Counted from the stretch's first letter, positions 20,301 to 27,438 are shown. The stretch: 42,031 nt of DNA from Hyphomicrobiales bacterium (GCA_016125495.1 WGLQ01000026.1:1-42031); one strand, 5' to 3'. Notes: generated by a model not told the origin, from the letters alone. A program made the numbers and translations.

Positions 20301-22169
20301 GACAGCGATGGCGACGATGGTCATGCCGTCAAAAATGCCGCTTTCGTCCGGTGGCGGCAGGAAAAACACGGACGGAACGTCAGCCGGCGTCAGGGTGTAG
20401 GTTTTCGTTCCATCGAGAGCGATGGTGAAGGGATACTCGGTGCCGTTCGCGGCATCGAGAAATTTTGCTCCGGCGTCGACACCGCGTATTTCCACCGTGT
20501 GCGTCTCGGAGCCGTCGAGGAGATCACCGAACGTGGCGGCGAGATCGTCGAGGTGCACGGAAACATCCTCGTCGGTGGTCTCGTCGTCGCCGGTCGCGGT
20601 GACGTTGTCCGCGACGGCAATGACGTCGATCACGTAGTCGAATTCGACCGTCTCCCGATCGCGGTAGCCGGGCAGGTCCGGCGCGACGTTGCTCTCGATG
20701 GTGGTGACGGCGACGCCGAGCACGATCTGGCCGTGGAAATCGACCGGCGGGTCGACCGTGAGCGAGGCGAGCAGTGCCTGGATTTCCTCCGTCGAACCGG
20801 TGACGGTGAAGACGCCGCCCGTCTCGACGATGCGGCCCGGCAGGTTGACATCCCAAGCAAGCGTGGCCCCGGCGGGCAGACCGGTGATGACCACCCTCTC
20901 GATCGCCTCGGAACCGTCTGGATCATTCAGGGTAACAGTAATCGGTGTCGCGACGCGGGTGTCCTCGAGGGTCTGGGCCGCGCCCGAGATGCTCGCCGGA
21001 TCGGCGACCGCCTCGACGGTGATCTCGGCCTCGCCGGTCACGATCTCGCCGGTTCGCGGGTCGGTGAAGGTGTAGGTGAAGGTCGCCTGTCCCGAGTAAC
21101 CAGGGGCGGGCGTGAACGTCAGAGAGCCGTCGGGCGCGAGACGGATGGTTCCGACCGCCGGGTCCATTTCGAGCCTGGCATCGGTGATCGGCAGGGGGTT
21201 GAGGCCTGCCGGAAAGAGCCGATCGCCGAGTTCGGTGTCCTCTATGGCGTAGAAGGCGGGCGTGCCCACGATGAGCGGCTCGTAGACGACGCGCGGGCCG
21301 TCGCCATCGTCGAAGGGATCGTCTTCCAGATCGCGCGAGGCGTGGAGATAATCGGTGTCGCCGAGCAGCCAGAGATGGCCGATGCTGGTGCCGACGTCGG
21401 TGCTGATCGTGGCGAACAGTTCGTTGTCGGACGACGTCAGCTTTTCGCCGTTGCGATGTCCGACCTCCTCGTCGGGGAGACCGACGAGATGGTCGAGACC
21501 GCCGCCGACGCCGGTCGTTACGTTCTGACCCTGCGAGCCGACCTCGCCGCGCTTCAGGTCGTCGCGGCCCCAGCGGCGGGTTTCCGGATTGAGGGGTGTC
21601 AGCGCATCGATGCCCGTGCCGACGTTCTCGCCGGTGCCAGCATGGGGATTGAAAAGGCCCGCAGACGACGAGGCGCCGAAGAGTTCCGGAACATCGAGCA
21701 GGCTTCCAAGGCCCGACTGGGCGGACTGGGCCGAGGGCGGCGCGACGACGCCGGACCCGGCGGTCTCGATGTTCTCACTTTGCGGGATGAGATCGCCGAC
21801 GCTCACCCGGCCAGTGCCGCCGTTCGCGAGTTCGACGAGCAGCGCCTCGAGGCGCGCATTGTTCTCGATCAACGGATTCAGCAGGCGGCCCGGCTCGGCA
21901 GTGAACGGCTGCACGAGGTCGCCCGTGCCGGTGATGACGACGAGGCCCCAATTCGGCAGACGAAGGCCGAGCAGACCATCGGACGTGACCGTCGCCTTGG
22001 CGCCGAGATCGGTGACGTAGGCCAGCAGCACGTCCAGCGTCGCGACCGATGGCGTCAGCTCGACCACCTCGTGTCGTCCGAGGGACCTTGGTTCCGTGGC
22101 TTGCGGCGCGGATGCGCCAGCCTCGGCCAACTCGATACCAACGGAACCATCACCCGAACTATTATCCAT
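11370..22169 (-). CDS. Giant RTX adhesin with about 23 Ig/cadherin-like tandem repeats, main part
   Basis: About 3,600 residues; with the C-terminal part and one restored base the full protein has 3,809. A unique N-terminal region of about 300 residues (no Sec signal) contains a beta-rich segment (LTPSVATLDVLLAYVTDLG, then LGLRLPNWGLVVITG) and acidic linkers. One cadherin-like domain starts near 298. From about 390 to the end some 23 repeats of roughly 140 residues follow the pattern DAPxIxG-x-ED-x-DxDGSE-x-ITGLPAG-x-LxPPxxxxGD. These are the repeats of large surface adhesins of the LapA/BapA and tandem-95 kind. Cysteines are almost absent. The ATG at 22169 is preferred over a TTG at 22223; its ribosome site is weak (GAAAG). 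The frame ends early in repeat 23 through a one-base shift at 11403-11405. Its neighbours encode a full type I exporter. Confidence 0.9.
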   Translation of the reverse strand: MDNSSGDGSVGIELAEAGASAPQATEPRSLGRHEVVELTPSVATLDVLLAYVTDLGAKATVTSDGLLGLRLPNWGLVVITGTGDLVQPFTAEPGRLLNPLIENNARLEALLVELANGGTGRVSVGDLIPQSENIETAGSGVVAPPSAQSAQSGLGSLLDVPELFGASSSAGLFNPHAGTGENVGTGIDALTPLNPETRRWGRDDLKRGEVGSQGQNVTTGVGGGLDHLVGLPDEEVGHRNGEKLTSSDNELFATISTDVGTSIGHLWLLGDTDYLHASRDLEDDPFDDGDGPRVVYEPLIVGTPAFYAIEDTELGDRLFPAGLNPLPITDARLEMDPAVGTIRLAPDGSLTFTPAPGYSGQATFTYTFTDPRTGEIVTGEAEITVEAVADPASISGAAQTLEDTRVATPITVTLNDPDGSEAIERVVITGLPAGATLAWDVNLPGRIVETGGVFTVTGSTEEIQALLASLTVDPPVDFHGQIVLGVAVTTIESNVAPDLPGYRDRETVEFDYVIDVIAVADNVTATGDDETTDEDVSVHLDDLAATFGDLLDGSETHTVEIRGVDAGAKFLDAANGTEYPFTIALDGTKTYTLTPADVPSVFFLPPPDESGIFDGMTIVAIAVEGSNGDTETASAPIRVVVAPVADPLEITAPTQATNEDTPVTFGDDIDIVVNDPLTQTVIEVVVSGFPAGTRIQYSDENGNPVDFIAPPAGATVTLGGAGSGFTEAEIRAALATLTLTPPADSDGDIALTVSATTEDSGGGGAPVTDTQVVPMAITVAAVADLPDASFTGGPNVVVTPGGPVVQGLEDTNLPVPVALDLTDLDGTETMDPVRITGLPAGYSFQGLTREPDGSYLVSGTKAAIQATLAGLVIVPPANADDDFTLQVTVTARESNPTTAGSDAGDVAVLTATRTLDIPVVFIAAHDAPVVTGSSSTPEDTVVNFGNNIAITRDDDTDGSESITRVVIANVPAGAIIGSPGDGTIPSVAGISIAVGVDGFGQPTYTLTRTTGSEADLLTAMRAMTLTPPADSDREILLSVAVTTTDNDGVVGTTNGSHTITLRAVADAPTITAGPVTGNEDQAINIAFSVARADTDPTQATGSEAIETVVIRNVPAGYTLSTTSVAATLTLNPDGTYTVTGPNLADPIANDAAVNDVLANLVLTPDGSRLHFDDDFSLAVDVTSIETNLAGGQVDTQRATATTTIPVTVLPIADAVTNTGASSVVEDTAVTFGADIVLAKADQNAALGAGPSSETITQIVLTGIPSDIAAVSLGTPTANVTATYVPGIGAGTGTITLALQPGGTEADIQAALDKLSLTPPADSDRDITLGLAVTTVDRFGTPEASAPATSNLTHTIAVTADAAGDEPTIAGAASGVEDTNFALPITITLGDTDGSEILDRVEITGLPTGATISFDPLDLPAGVTATPTATGWTFDQTVSSFATTQALISFLANDLLVRAPQDSAADFQLSVTAFNFEQNLSGAGGRTPATPSTTATIDVTVTPAFDAVSLPATSSLVNEDEDEAPSTSDGSAPNVTNIPGSVVFGAAIDAGIVRTGDTATFDAADRSEGINRIVLSGLPAGTVTWIDQAGVTVTEGPVGTFTLAVDAGNPPADPRALETVIRQVLATFTYAASDHGSADIPVGVQISRQDVDPDTGTAITGVALNATHTIVVNAVADAPIVTGDTETTSEDAPVHLDDLSAVLRDLDGSETLSVRITGVPAGASLTDGLGGPAFASPSAGVFTIPVASLGNVFFVPPAQAHGTYDMTIVATATEATVAGEPTGDDVASVQAPIQVTVGPVVDPVVANNSGSIVNENGTFNLGANILESETDGDTLSDFSLVDLDGSQSLSITISGFPAGITAFMNPAFTLPVGVTATFAAGTFTLSGANAADVMTSLAAVQSRVTEDGDRNFALTVTAVTDENSPVSEVGDLASQTTVITHDVTVRAVADTPTVNRGAATKPAVLEDSGFVAYPVTTSLNDFDGSETYQNITVAFSTPGTGARPVLQFTVGATTIDTSVNGSFVIGGASMVVANGLVTFSGIASTLNTALASLQARPGANNGENISITVTARAVESSPTEDNNGIVFGMGGGQVGPEIAVPTATRTQSFTIPVTPVGDTPTLTVPGGATGTEDTQISLGAFALTASPDTDGSEQRFIEVDTSSYPVGTRFISGGVDVGTVSGGFLRIPESAIATLAIEPPTHFSGTITLSVRGVVVDTNSVSGPVTTTTGVQNVAVTVRPDADAITPAVDSIGVEDRGPVAFGATLANTTTGIRIVDNGVDVAPTEDNNPETETISRIVLTVPADTANLTYTIAQGAGVGSASVAFDAGARTYTITSSLIAGDGSGVSQADRQQAEADIRATLAGFTVEMGPAHTDRNGTIAVAVTTLDVNGGVADSQVNTFTHDIVMQAVADAPAVTAIDPVAATPEDGPNVPLIATVSPSADDDGSETLTVRITVPQGADGLGPIGTLTGSLAGITLVHQGNGVYLLTATGATNAARAALFNEFMNGGANDLALDPRENWSGQLTGTNGIMIEAISTEAATLYGDIDPAGDNELAPNNSAGSGTLGDLDTRVEIRSDFIDVNISATIDPVTVKGNAIGFEDSMIPVPMSVTLGDKDGSETYQVLLTAVIPPATRIFGAGGTEILPTFDAGVGANVYVLDPDDVAALTILPPEHYSTALSGDILLQGVARVTDGATTADVPFTDIRVGVTGVADAPLARTVTVTADEDQEIAIGAAVVAGAGGNLNNVLVDDDTSESLSFVLSGVPAGVIPSTANPGGGVTYIGNGAWSVTAAAMETLTLPALPNFSGENPYGSVTLRAVSQEVDGDQAATDWDLTIQVNPVINDVTVDGFSSWSLGANLTEGQSEAGVNIPLLSAAAHAFVDNDGSEEVISYTFDLSGLIADAGLAGRIVDLEGPGAGLDELVANHITGTFTYDAGAGTITVLAADLPGVTLAHELFLDSNEDFSIPVSALVRDTAFFPSSGTTVSVDKTETANFAVDLIGTADTPTVFVNEPVDGVTGRPTVSGSSGTRLSIDLGGESTDTDVALGRAASEEVYYVIRVLNPGTAPLLGFTDGAGNIVALDNGDGTFLLSAATPAALQALLADLHVVTPGGSVGTANLRLTTIAVENDGDTAQNSTDFDVVVTSTPGGGGTPPLPPSVTVGVSSGIEDDQAGIALNVTALPAPGDPSNPSVAVMISNVPAGAQVIGALFNPDTGRWVASAAAVNGGAVRIIPPENFSGTMQITVEAVATNATLQKATTGAQTVGIDVTPVADGVAIIATPDAGTEDTLVALNIGLSPRDGLGARPGEDAGESIGTIPVVLDGDVGTQIGTYSYVRLSDGATLPGHAVVAAGDSDATIDGQSLVGFYRVEMTDVPNLMMLPANDWHGDVTVTVAAYSVEPANGDVQLETSNFTVSVAADADAPSATASNATGGEDTAIALVGLSAALNDAVTTNGAEVLSVKITGVPEGSLFSAGSNNGDGSWTIPVTSLATLTLTPPLHYSGTMTLALTAIALELTNGDEAQTVVPFTVTVTPEADPVEVLARNVTVQGSGEVALDLNVRMTDERGSEPGENPPEQVRLTFTGVPTGSSSRRRRVGP

Positions 22170-23044
22170 GATCACACACACTTTCGACTCGACCACGCAC
22201 ATGCACTGCGCGACATTCGACAACGCTTGCCCCTGATTGCACCGAACATGGTTTCAAAATGCTCAATAACGGACCCGAAATCACGCCTCCGCCCTTCCAT
22301 TCAGACCGCGGTTCGAGCACAACATCCCATCTCGTAAGAAAACCGAAAGAAATATTATGTAATTCTTTGCAGTCTGGCTTGGAATGAGGCAATGCCATTC
22401 CCAAACCTGGACGTCACGATCGAGCTCGAAATACCACTTGCCAGCCGTGTCAGAGCGACACGGTCTGCTTAACGGAACCGGCCATGATCCGCCAAGCGAA
22501 CTCCATTCCAGGGCGCGCAGCAGGTCCGCTCGGTTCGCGGAGCCGTTTTAACCCTATGATCCGACATTCTTTTCTGGCCCGTATCCCGCAGCACGTCCGA
22601 TCCGCGAGGGCGCAATGGAAATGACGGCGACCGACCGCGCGAGCCGAGTGCGGTTCGTGGCGGCGGCGGCATCCACCGCGCGTTCGATCGAAACGAAGAT
22701 TCTCTGATTGTTCCAACGGGCGCGTCGAAGTCGAATACTCCGTCGCCCCGCGCGACCGATGGGTGCCATGGTCAGCGTCGTGGTTCACAGAGAATAGCGG
22801 TGGCCTCTCTGATGGAATCGTCGACGAAAATGACGCTCGGCCGTCGGCACGCGAGCCGCATTCACTGCGCCGACGATTGGTGACGCAATATACTCATGGC
22901 GTCGAGGCCGGGGTCCCTCGGAATTGAAAATCGGCACGAACCCGACGACCGCGGGCAGTGCGGTCTCGAGTTCGGGGCGCACGCGCATCGGAGCGGCCCA
23001 CGGTCACGGCGCCAGACAGCTCCGCACGCGAGCTGAGCCGCCCT
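22170..23044. other. Adhesin upstream region and intergenic DNA
   Basis: About 875 bp without a recognisable gene. The part at about 22290-22380 is clearly more AT-rich than its surroundings (a run through TAAGAAAACCGAAAGAAATA and further) and is the likely promoter region of the adhesin, read on the minus strand. Short open frames at 22450-22788 and 22785-22988 on the minus strand resemble no family and have Arg/His-rich composition; I do not call them. A weak AGCTC/GAGCT hairpin at 23018-23034 could end the transporter operon. Confidence 0.45.
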
Positions 23045-23767
23045 TCACAGGATCTTGCCGAGGAACTCCCGGGTTCGTGGTTGGCGCGGGTTGGTGATCA
23101 ATTCGCGGGCTGGCCCGATCTCGTGGATCACACCCTCGTGGAAGAAGGCGACGCGATCGGCCACCTCTCGCGCGAACGGGATCTCGTGGGTAACGGCGAT
23201 CATCGTCATGCCCTCGCTCGCGAGGAGCCGAAGCGTATCGAGCACTTCCCCGACGAGCTCGGGATCGAGCGCCGAGGTCACTTCATCGAGGAGCAGGTAG
23301 TCGGGCTGCATGGCGAGCGCGCGGGCGATCGCGAGGCGCTGCTGCTGACCGCCGGAGAGCTGGGAGGGATAATGGTCGAGCTTGTCGGCGAGACCGACCT
23401 TGACGAGATGCCTCTCGGCAAGCTCGTCCGCCTCCCGGCGCGCCACCTTTAGGACCTTGCGGGGCGCGAGGGCGACGTTCTGGCGGGCCGTCAGGTGCGG
23501 GAAGGCGTTGTACTGCTGGAAGACGATGCCGAGCTTGCGGCGCAGCCTGTCCTGGTCGGTGGTGCGGGCATGGACGTCGATGCCGTCGACGAGGATGCGC
23601 CCGCCATCGATCGGCTCGAGAGCGTTGATACAGAGCAGCAGTGTCGACTTGCCCGAGCCGCTGGCCCCGATCAGACAGACCACCTCGCCCTTCTCGACCG
23701 TGAGGTCGATCCCCTTGAGAACCTCCAGCCGGCCGAAGGATTTGCGGACGTTTTCGACCTCGATCAT
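23045..23767 (-). CDS. Polar amino acid ABC transporter, ATP-binding protein
   Basis: A 240-residue ATPase of the GlnQ/HisP type. Walker A is GASGSGKST near residue 35, the Q-loop is VFQQYNAFPH, the signature LSGGQQQRLAIARAL, Walker B YLLLDEVTSALDPE, and the switch VTHEIPFAREVADR. The start at 23767 is preferred over a GTG at 23794 because it opens the family core (MIEVENVRKSFG), overlaps the permease stop as TGATG, and has GGAAGG upstream. It is the last gene of a four-gene importer operon: binding protein, permease, permease, ATPase. It should energise uptake of an amino acid or amino-acid-like compound. Confidence 0.93.
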   Translation of the reverse strand: MIEVENVRKSFGRLEVLKGIDLTVEKGEVVCLIGASGSGKSTLLLCINALEPIDGGRILVDGIDVHARTTDQDRLRRKLGIVFQQYNAFPHLTARQNVALAPRKVLKVARREADELAERHLVKVGLADKLDHYPSQLSGGQQQRLAIARALAMQPDYLLLDEVTSALDPELVGEVLDTLRLLASEGMTMIAVTHEIPFAREVADRVAFFHEGVIHEIGPARELITNPRQPRTREFLGKIL

Positions 23768-24432
23768 CAGGCGGCCTTCCGTTTTTCCTGCCACGAGCGC
23801 TCATAGCGCCCGGCGGCAACGGTGATCACGTAGCACATCACGAAATAGAACGCGCCGGCGCCGAGCAGGATCATCAGCGGCTCCTGAATGCGGTTGATGA
23901 TGATCTGAGAGGCGCGCAGCAGCTCGGGCGGCGTCGCGCCGAGGACCGCGATGAGGGAGGTGTCTTTCATGAGGCCGAGCATGAGCCCGGTCCAGGCGGG
24001 AAATATCGTGCGCATGCCGATCGGCACGACGATGTAGAGAAAATCCTGGAGATAGGTGAGCCCGAGGCCGCGCGCCGCCTTGCGGGTAACGGCCGGCACC
24101 GATTCGATCCCTGCCTTCACGACCTCGGCGACATAGCCGGAGATGTATATGGAAAGCGTGATGATGCCGGAGAAGAACGGATTCATGGGATAGCCCGCGA
24201 TCGCCATGAAACTGTTGAAGAGCACGAACTGGATGATGAGCGGAACCGAGCGGATGACGTCGATATAGGCACCGAGGAGGTAAAACACGATGCGACTGCG
24301 CGCCGTTCTCGCCCAGCCTACGAAGAATCCTATCAGCGTTCCGATGGCGCCCGAGACGATGGTCAGGACGAAGGTGATGCCGGCACCTTGCGCCATCAGC
24401 CAGAAATCGTTCGTGGTGAAGGTGTAGATCAT
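23767..24432 (-). CDS. Polar amino acid ABC transporter, permease 2
   Basis: A 221-residue inner-membrane permease of the His/Glu/Gln/Arg (HisMQ) family with about five membrane helices, including GAGITFVLTIVSGAIGTLIG and the last helix near 195-210. The family segment YIDVIRSVPLIIQFVLF is present near 57. The cytoplasmic EAA loop reads TRKAARGLGLTYLQDFLYIVV, with Lys in place of the usual Glu. It overlaps the ATPase start by one base and begins seven bases after the other permease, so the four importer genes form one operon on the minus strand. Confidence 0.92.
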   Translation of the reverse strand: MIYTFTTNDFWLMAQGAGITFVLTIVSGAIGTLIGFFVGWARTARSRIVFYLLGAYIDVIRSVPLIIQFVLFNSFMAIAGYPMNPFFSGIITLSIYISGYVAEVVKAGIESVPAVTRKAARGLGLTYLQDFLYIVVPIGMRTIFPAWTGLMLGLMKDTSLIAVLGATPPELLRASQIIINRIQEPLMILLGAGAFYFVMCYVITVAAGRYERSWQEKRKAA

Positions 24433-24439
24433 CGCGTCC

Positions 24440-25102
24440 TCACCAGCGGAAATAATGGCGGGCGACGAGATGGGCCGCGCCCGTGGTCAGCTTGGCGATC
24501 ACCAGATAGATGCAGGCGGCGACGAAGTAGAACTCGAAGGGACGGAATGTCTGGGATTGCAGGAACGTCGTCATCCCGGTCAGCTCCTGCAAACCGATGA
24601 TCATGCCCAGGGAGGTGCCGAGCATCGCCCAGATGATCTGGTTGACGATGGGCAGGAACACCGTGCGCAGGACCTGCGGCAGCGTCACGTATACGTAGGC
24701 TTGCAGGCCGCTCATGCCGAGGCCACGGGCCGCCAGCCGTTGCGAGGCCGGAACGGATTGAAATCCTCCGCGCAGGATCTCGGCGAGGTAGCCAGCGTTG
24801 TTGAAGGCGATCGCACCGAGCACCGAGGTGTAGGGCGAAAGGTGGATGCCGAGGGCGCCGAGGCCGAAATAGGCCATGTAGATCTGGAGAAGGGCCGGCG
24901 TGTTGCGGGCGAGCGCGGTCCAGGAGATCGCGATGGCGCGCGCGAACGGATTGGTGCTGTCGCGAAAGAGGGCGAGGACGGCGGCGATGGCGAGACCGAT
25001 CACGACCGAGAGCACTGTGATCTGCAGCGTCAGCAGTGCGGCATCCAGCAGTTGCGGCCAGTGGCGCCAGACGATCCGCCATTGGAACGTGTAATCGAAC
25101 AT
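24440..25102 (-). CDS. Polar amino acid ABC transporter, permease 1
   Basis: A 220-residue HisMQ-family permease, partner of the permease that follows it. It has the family run AISWTALARNTPALLQIYMA near residue 60-80 and the coupling loop VPASQRLAARGLGMSGLQAY, where the usual Glu of the EAA motif is replaced by Leu. Helices lie at about 20-42, 70-95, 100-120, 160-180 and 190-210. The ATG at 25102 (MFDYTFQW) fits the family better than an upstream start at 25162. A strong hairpin at 25161-25190 separates it from the binding-protein gene, which should lower its transcription relative to that gene. Confidence 0.92.
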   Translation of the reverse strand: MFDYTFQWRIVWRHWPQLLDAALLTLQITVLSVVIGLAIAAVLALFRDSTNPFARAIAISWTALARNTPALLQIYMAYFGLGALGIHLSPYTSVLGAIAFNNAGYLAEILRGGFQSVPASQRLAARGLGMSGLQAYVYVTLPQVLRTVFLPIVNQIIWAMLGTSLGMIIGLQELTGMTTFLQSQTFRPFEFYFVAACIYLVIAKLTTGAAHLVARHYFRW

Positions 25103-25160
25103 GCCCTCGCTGGCACTCCAATGGGGATGGCACGGCCGGCACGGCACCATGGCCGGATGC

Positions 25161-25190
25161 AAAAGGGAACCGGCGCCTCAGCGCCGGCTC
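25161..25190 (-). terminator. Terminator or attenuator between binding-protein and permease genes
   Basis: On the minus strand a 10-bp stem GAGCCGGCGC / GCGCCGGTTC (one G-U pair) with a TGAG loop is followed by CCC and TTTT. It lies about 64 bases past the binding-protein stop. Such partial terminators are common in importer operons and give more binding protein than permease. Confidence 0.75.
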
Positions 25191-25253
25191 CCGCGGTAAG
25201 ATCGGGTCGGAACCGGTATCGGGCCGGCCCCGTCCGTTCAGCCGGCGGCTGGC

Positions 25254-26084
25254 TCAGTAGCCGTGCACGCCGGGATAGGCCATGTTCGGGGCCGGATAGC
25301 CGAACCACTTCTGATAGAGTTCGTCGGTGCGCCCGTTCTTCCACTGGTGCCAGACGAAGAGGTTGACCCAGTTGAGCAGACCCTGGTCGCTGCGCTTGAC
25401 CATGAGGCCGGTCCAGTCGGCGGGAGCGGTGGTGACGCTGCAGCAGACCTTGATCTTGCCGGCGCCCTGCCCCTTGATGTACTCGCCGAAAATGGCCGTG
25501 CTCTCGACGATGGCATCGACCTTGCCCTGGGAGAGGGCGAGGAATTGCTCGGCGTTGGAGCCGTAGGAGACGTGCGAGGTGCCGGCGCCCCACTTGGCGA
25601 GGTCGGCGAGGAAGGCGACTTCGGCGGTGGTGCCGCGAACGGTGCCGATGCGCTTGCCCTTGAGGTGCTCGTAGGTGGTGATGTCGGCGTTGCCGGCGGC
25701 AACCGCGACGCCCACGTCCCAGATCTGATAGGGAATCGAAAAGCCGACCGACTTGGCCCGCTCGAGCGAGTTCGTGGCCGATGCGACGCCGATGTCGACG
25801 CGGCCCGAGAGGATCGCGGGAATGCGATCGGGAGCCGGCGTCTCGACGATTTCAGCCTCCACGCCCAGCGCCTTGGCCACGTCCATGCAGAACTCGACAT
25901 CGAAGCCGATGGGGTTGTTGTTCTGGTCACGCATGCCGACCGGGGGCACGTCCAGCATCACGCCGCAGCGGACCTTACCCGCCGCGATGATGTCGTCGAG
26001 CTTGTCGGCGGCCGCCGGGCCGGCCATCAAACCCAGGCCGATGGCACAAGCGGCCATCGCAGTGAGCATCGCGCTCGTCTTCAT
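25254..26084 (-). CDS. Amino-acid-type ABC transporter substrate-binding protein
   Basis: A 276-residue periplasmic binding protein of family 3. The signal peptide spans about residues 1-26 (ending AGPAAA). The mature part begins DKLDDIIAAGKVRCGVMLDV and shows the family marks PPVGMRDQNNNPIGFDVEFC, PDRIPAILSGRVDIGVASAT, and KGKRIGTVRGTT. It ends in LYQKWFGYPAP-x-MAYPGVHGY, a Tyr/Trp/Pro-rich tail. Start at 26084 with a strong AGGAGG ribosome site. First gene of the importer operon. Ligand unknown; the nearby creatinase and epimerase genes suggest creatine or an amino-acid betaine rather than a common amino acid, but this is inference. Confidence 0.92.
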   Translation of the reverse strand: MKTSAMLTAMAACAIGLGLMAGPAAADKLDDIIAAGKVRCGVMLDVPPVGMRDQNNNPIGFDVEFCMDVAKALGVEAEIVETPAPDRIPAILSGRVDIGVASATNSLERAKSVGFSIPYQIWDVGVAVAAGNADITTYEHLKGKRIGTVRGTTAEVAFLADLAKWGAGTSHVSYGSNAEQFLALSQGKVDAIVESTAIFGEYIKGQGAGKIKVCCSVTTAPADWTGLMVKRSDQGLLNWVNLFVWHQWKNGRTDELYQKWFGYPAPNMAYPGVHGY

Positions 26085-26097
26085 TGCCTTCCTCCTA

Positions 26098-26124
26098 GCC
26101 ACTCGAGGAAACTCGCCACTCGAG
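26098..26124. repeat. Direct repeat GCCACTCGAG just upstream of the binding-protein gene
   Basis: GCCACTCGAG occurs at 26098-26107 and again at 26115-26124, each followed within a few bases by ACTC, with a 17-bp period. The repeats sit 14-40 bases before the ATG of the importer operon, next to its Shine-Dalgarno site, so they are in the leader or overlap the transcription start. They may be an operator for the neighbouring GlxA-type regulator. Each copy contains the palindrome CTCGAG. Confidence 0.45.
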
Positions 26125-26307
26125 ATACTCAATGCCTGCGCAGCGCGGCGAGGCCAGCGCGCCGCTCGCGTCACATGCGGGTCCGAAGACCTAGCGAAAC
26201 GAACGGCCCCTTACGCTGGAGCAACCGGCCCACGTCGTATTGTACGTTCGGGACATTTCTTTGCAGGAACGGGGAGCCGCGCGCCACGGAGGCGGGCAGG
26301 CGGCGAC

Positions 26308-27438
26308 CTAGTGGATTCCGATGTCGCTGTGGATGCTGCGCATGCGCTTGGGGGTCATGCCGAAGCGCTGCTTGAACCAGCGGATCATGTGCGAGCTGTC
26401 GGTGAAGCCGCACTCGTAGGCGATCTGGGCAATGGAGCGGTCGGTGTTGATCACCATCCAGCGCGCGGAGTTGAGGCGGATCGAGCGCCAATACTCTCCG
26501 GGCGGCATCCGCAGATAGCGATTGAAAAGGCGCGTCAGTTCGCGCTTCGTCGTGCCGACCTGGCGGGCGACATCGGCGACGGAAACGGTCTCGAAATTCT
26601 TCTGGTGCATCAGGCCGATCGCACGGGTCACCCGGTGATCGCCGCAATTGGGGAGAATGGCACCGCCCGTGGGGATGGAATCGGTCATGTCCTGCTTGCC
26701 GTTTTCGGCCATGAAATAGTGCAGGACCTTATTGGTGCGGGAAATCCCGCAATGCTCGTTCACGAGCGACATCGCGAGCTTGAGGGTCGCCAGTCCGCCC
26801 GGGCAGCTCGTGAACGGACCATCCCGCACGAACGGCTCGCTAATGACGGGAATCACCTTTGGAAACAATCTTTTGAATGTCTCCTCATGGGAGAAGTGGA
26901 CGGCGCAGCGCCGGCCGTCCATGAGGCCGAGCTCAGCAAACAGGAACTGGCCCGAGCACAGGCCGATGAGCGGCACGCCGGCTTCGAGCGTGGTCAGGAT
27001 GAAATCGTAGAGTGCCGGCGGAATCTCGGCCCCGGAATGCAGCAATCCGCCGTGGATGACAATGTAATCGAACTCCCTCGGATCTCCGAAAAGTCGCGTC
27101 GGAGAAATCCGGAACCCGCAGCTCGCGCGAATGCTCTCCATGTCGTGCGACAGCAGCGACCAGGAGCAATAGAGCTGGCGGCTGAAGTCGCTCTCATCGG
27201 CCGCGTGGCGCAGGAACTCGACGAGATTGGAAAGCGAGAAAAGCGTGAAGTCGGGCGTCGGCGCGATCCCGATCCTGAGCAGGGGCCTCGTTTCCGGTGC
27301 AGGCTTGGACGGACCGAGGCAGCTATAGTCCCGCCGATAGGGCAACGCCATCCTCCCGAACACGTCAGGCGCGCGTGCGATTGTTTGACCTTCATGTACA
27401 ATGACCAGGCCAGACTGTCGAGCTAGAAGAGACGGCAT
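26308..27438 (-). CDS. GlxA-family AraC-type transcriptional regulator
   Basis: A 376-residue regulator. The N-terminal two thirds form a DJ-1/PfpI (class I amidotransferase-like) domain: LLRIGIAPTPDFTLFSLSNL begins it, IVIHGGLLHSG and PLIGLCSGQFLFAELGLMDG mark its core, the latter at the nucleophile-elbow position. The C-terminal AraC domain has two helix-turn-helix units, VSVADVARQVGTTKRELTRLF and SIAQIAYECGFTDSSHMIRWF, then TPKRMR. Relatives include GbdR (glycine betaine), CdhR (carnitine) and similar activators of quaternary-amine catabolism. It is divergent from the epimerase gene (74 bp apart) and lies next to the importer operon, so it likely controls both. The ATG at 27438 is one of several possible starts. 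Confidence 0.88.
   Translation of the reverse strand: MPSLLARQSGLVIVHEGQTIARAPDVFGRMALPYRRDYSCLGPSKPAPETRPLLRIGIAPTPDFTLFSLSNLVEFLRHAADESDFSRQLYCSWSLLSHDMESIRASCGFRISPTRLFGDPREFDYIVIHGGLLHSGAEIPPALYDFILTTLEAGVPLIGLCSGQFLFAELGLMDGRRCAVHFSHEETFKRLFPKVIPVISEPFVRDGPFTSCPGGLATLKLAMSLVNEHCGISRTNKVLHYFMAENGKQDMTDSIPTGGAILPNCGDHRVTRAIGLMHQKNFETVSVADVARQVGTTKRELTRLFNRYLRMPPGEYWRSIRLNSARWMVINTDRSIAQIAYECGFTDSSHMIRWFKQRFGMTPKRMRSIHSDIGIH

Noticed and set aside
22170-22223. TTG start giving 18 extra residues on the adhesin
   Set aside because: No ribosome site and an unusual Cys-rich start; the ATG at 22169 is simpler, though not certain.
19395-22337. Open frame of 980 codons on the plus strand over the adhesin N-terminal half
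   Set aside because: Same reason; it covers repeats of a clearly coding opposite strand and has no recognisable domain.
22450-22988. Two short minus-strand open frames near the transporter operon
   Set aside because: Odd composition, no ribosome site of note and no recognisable family.
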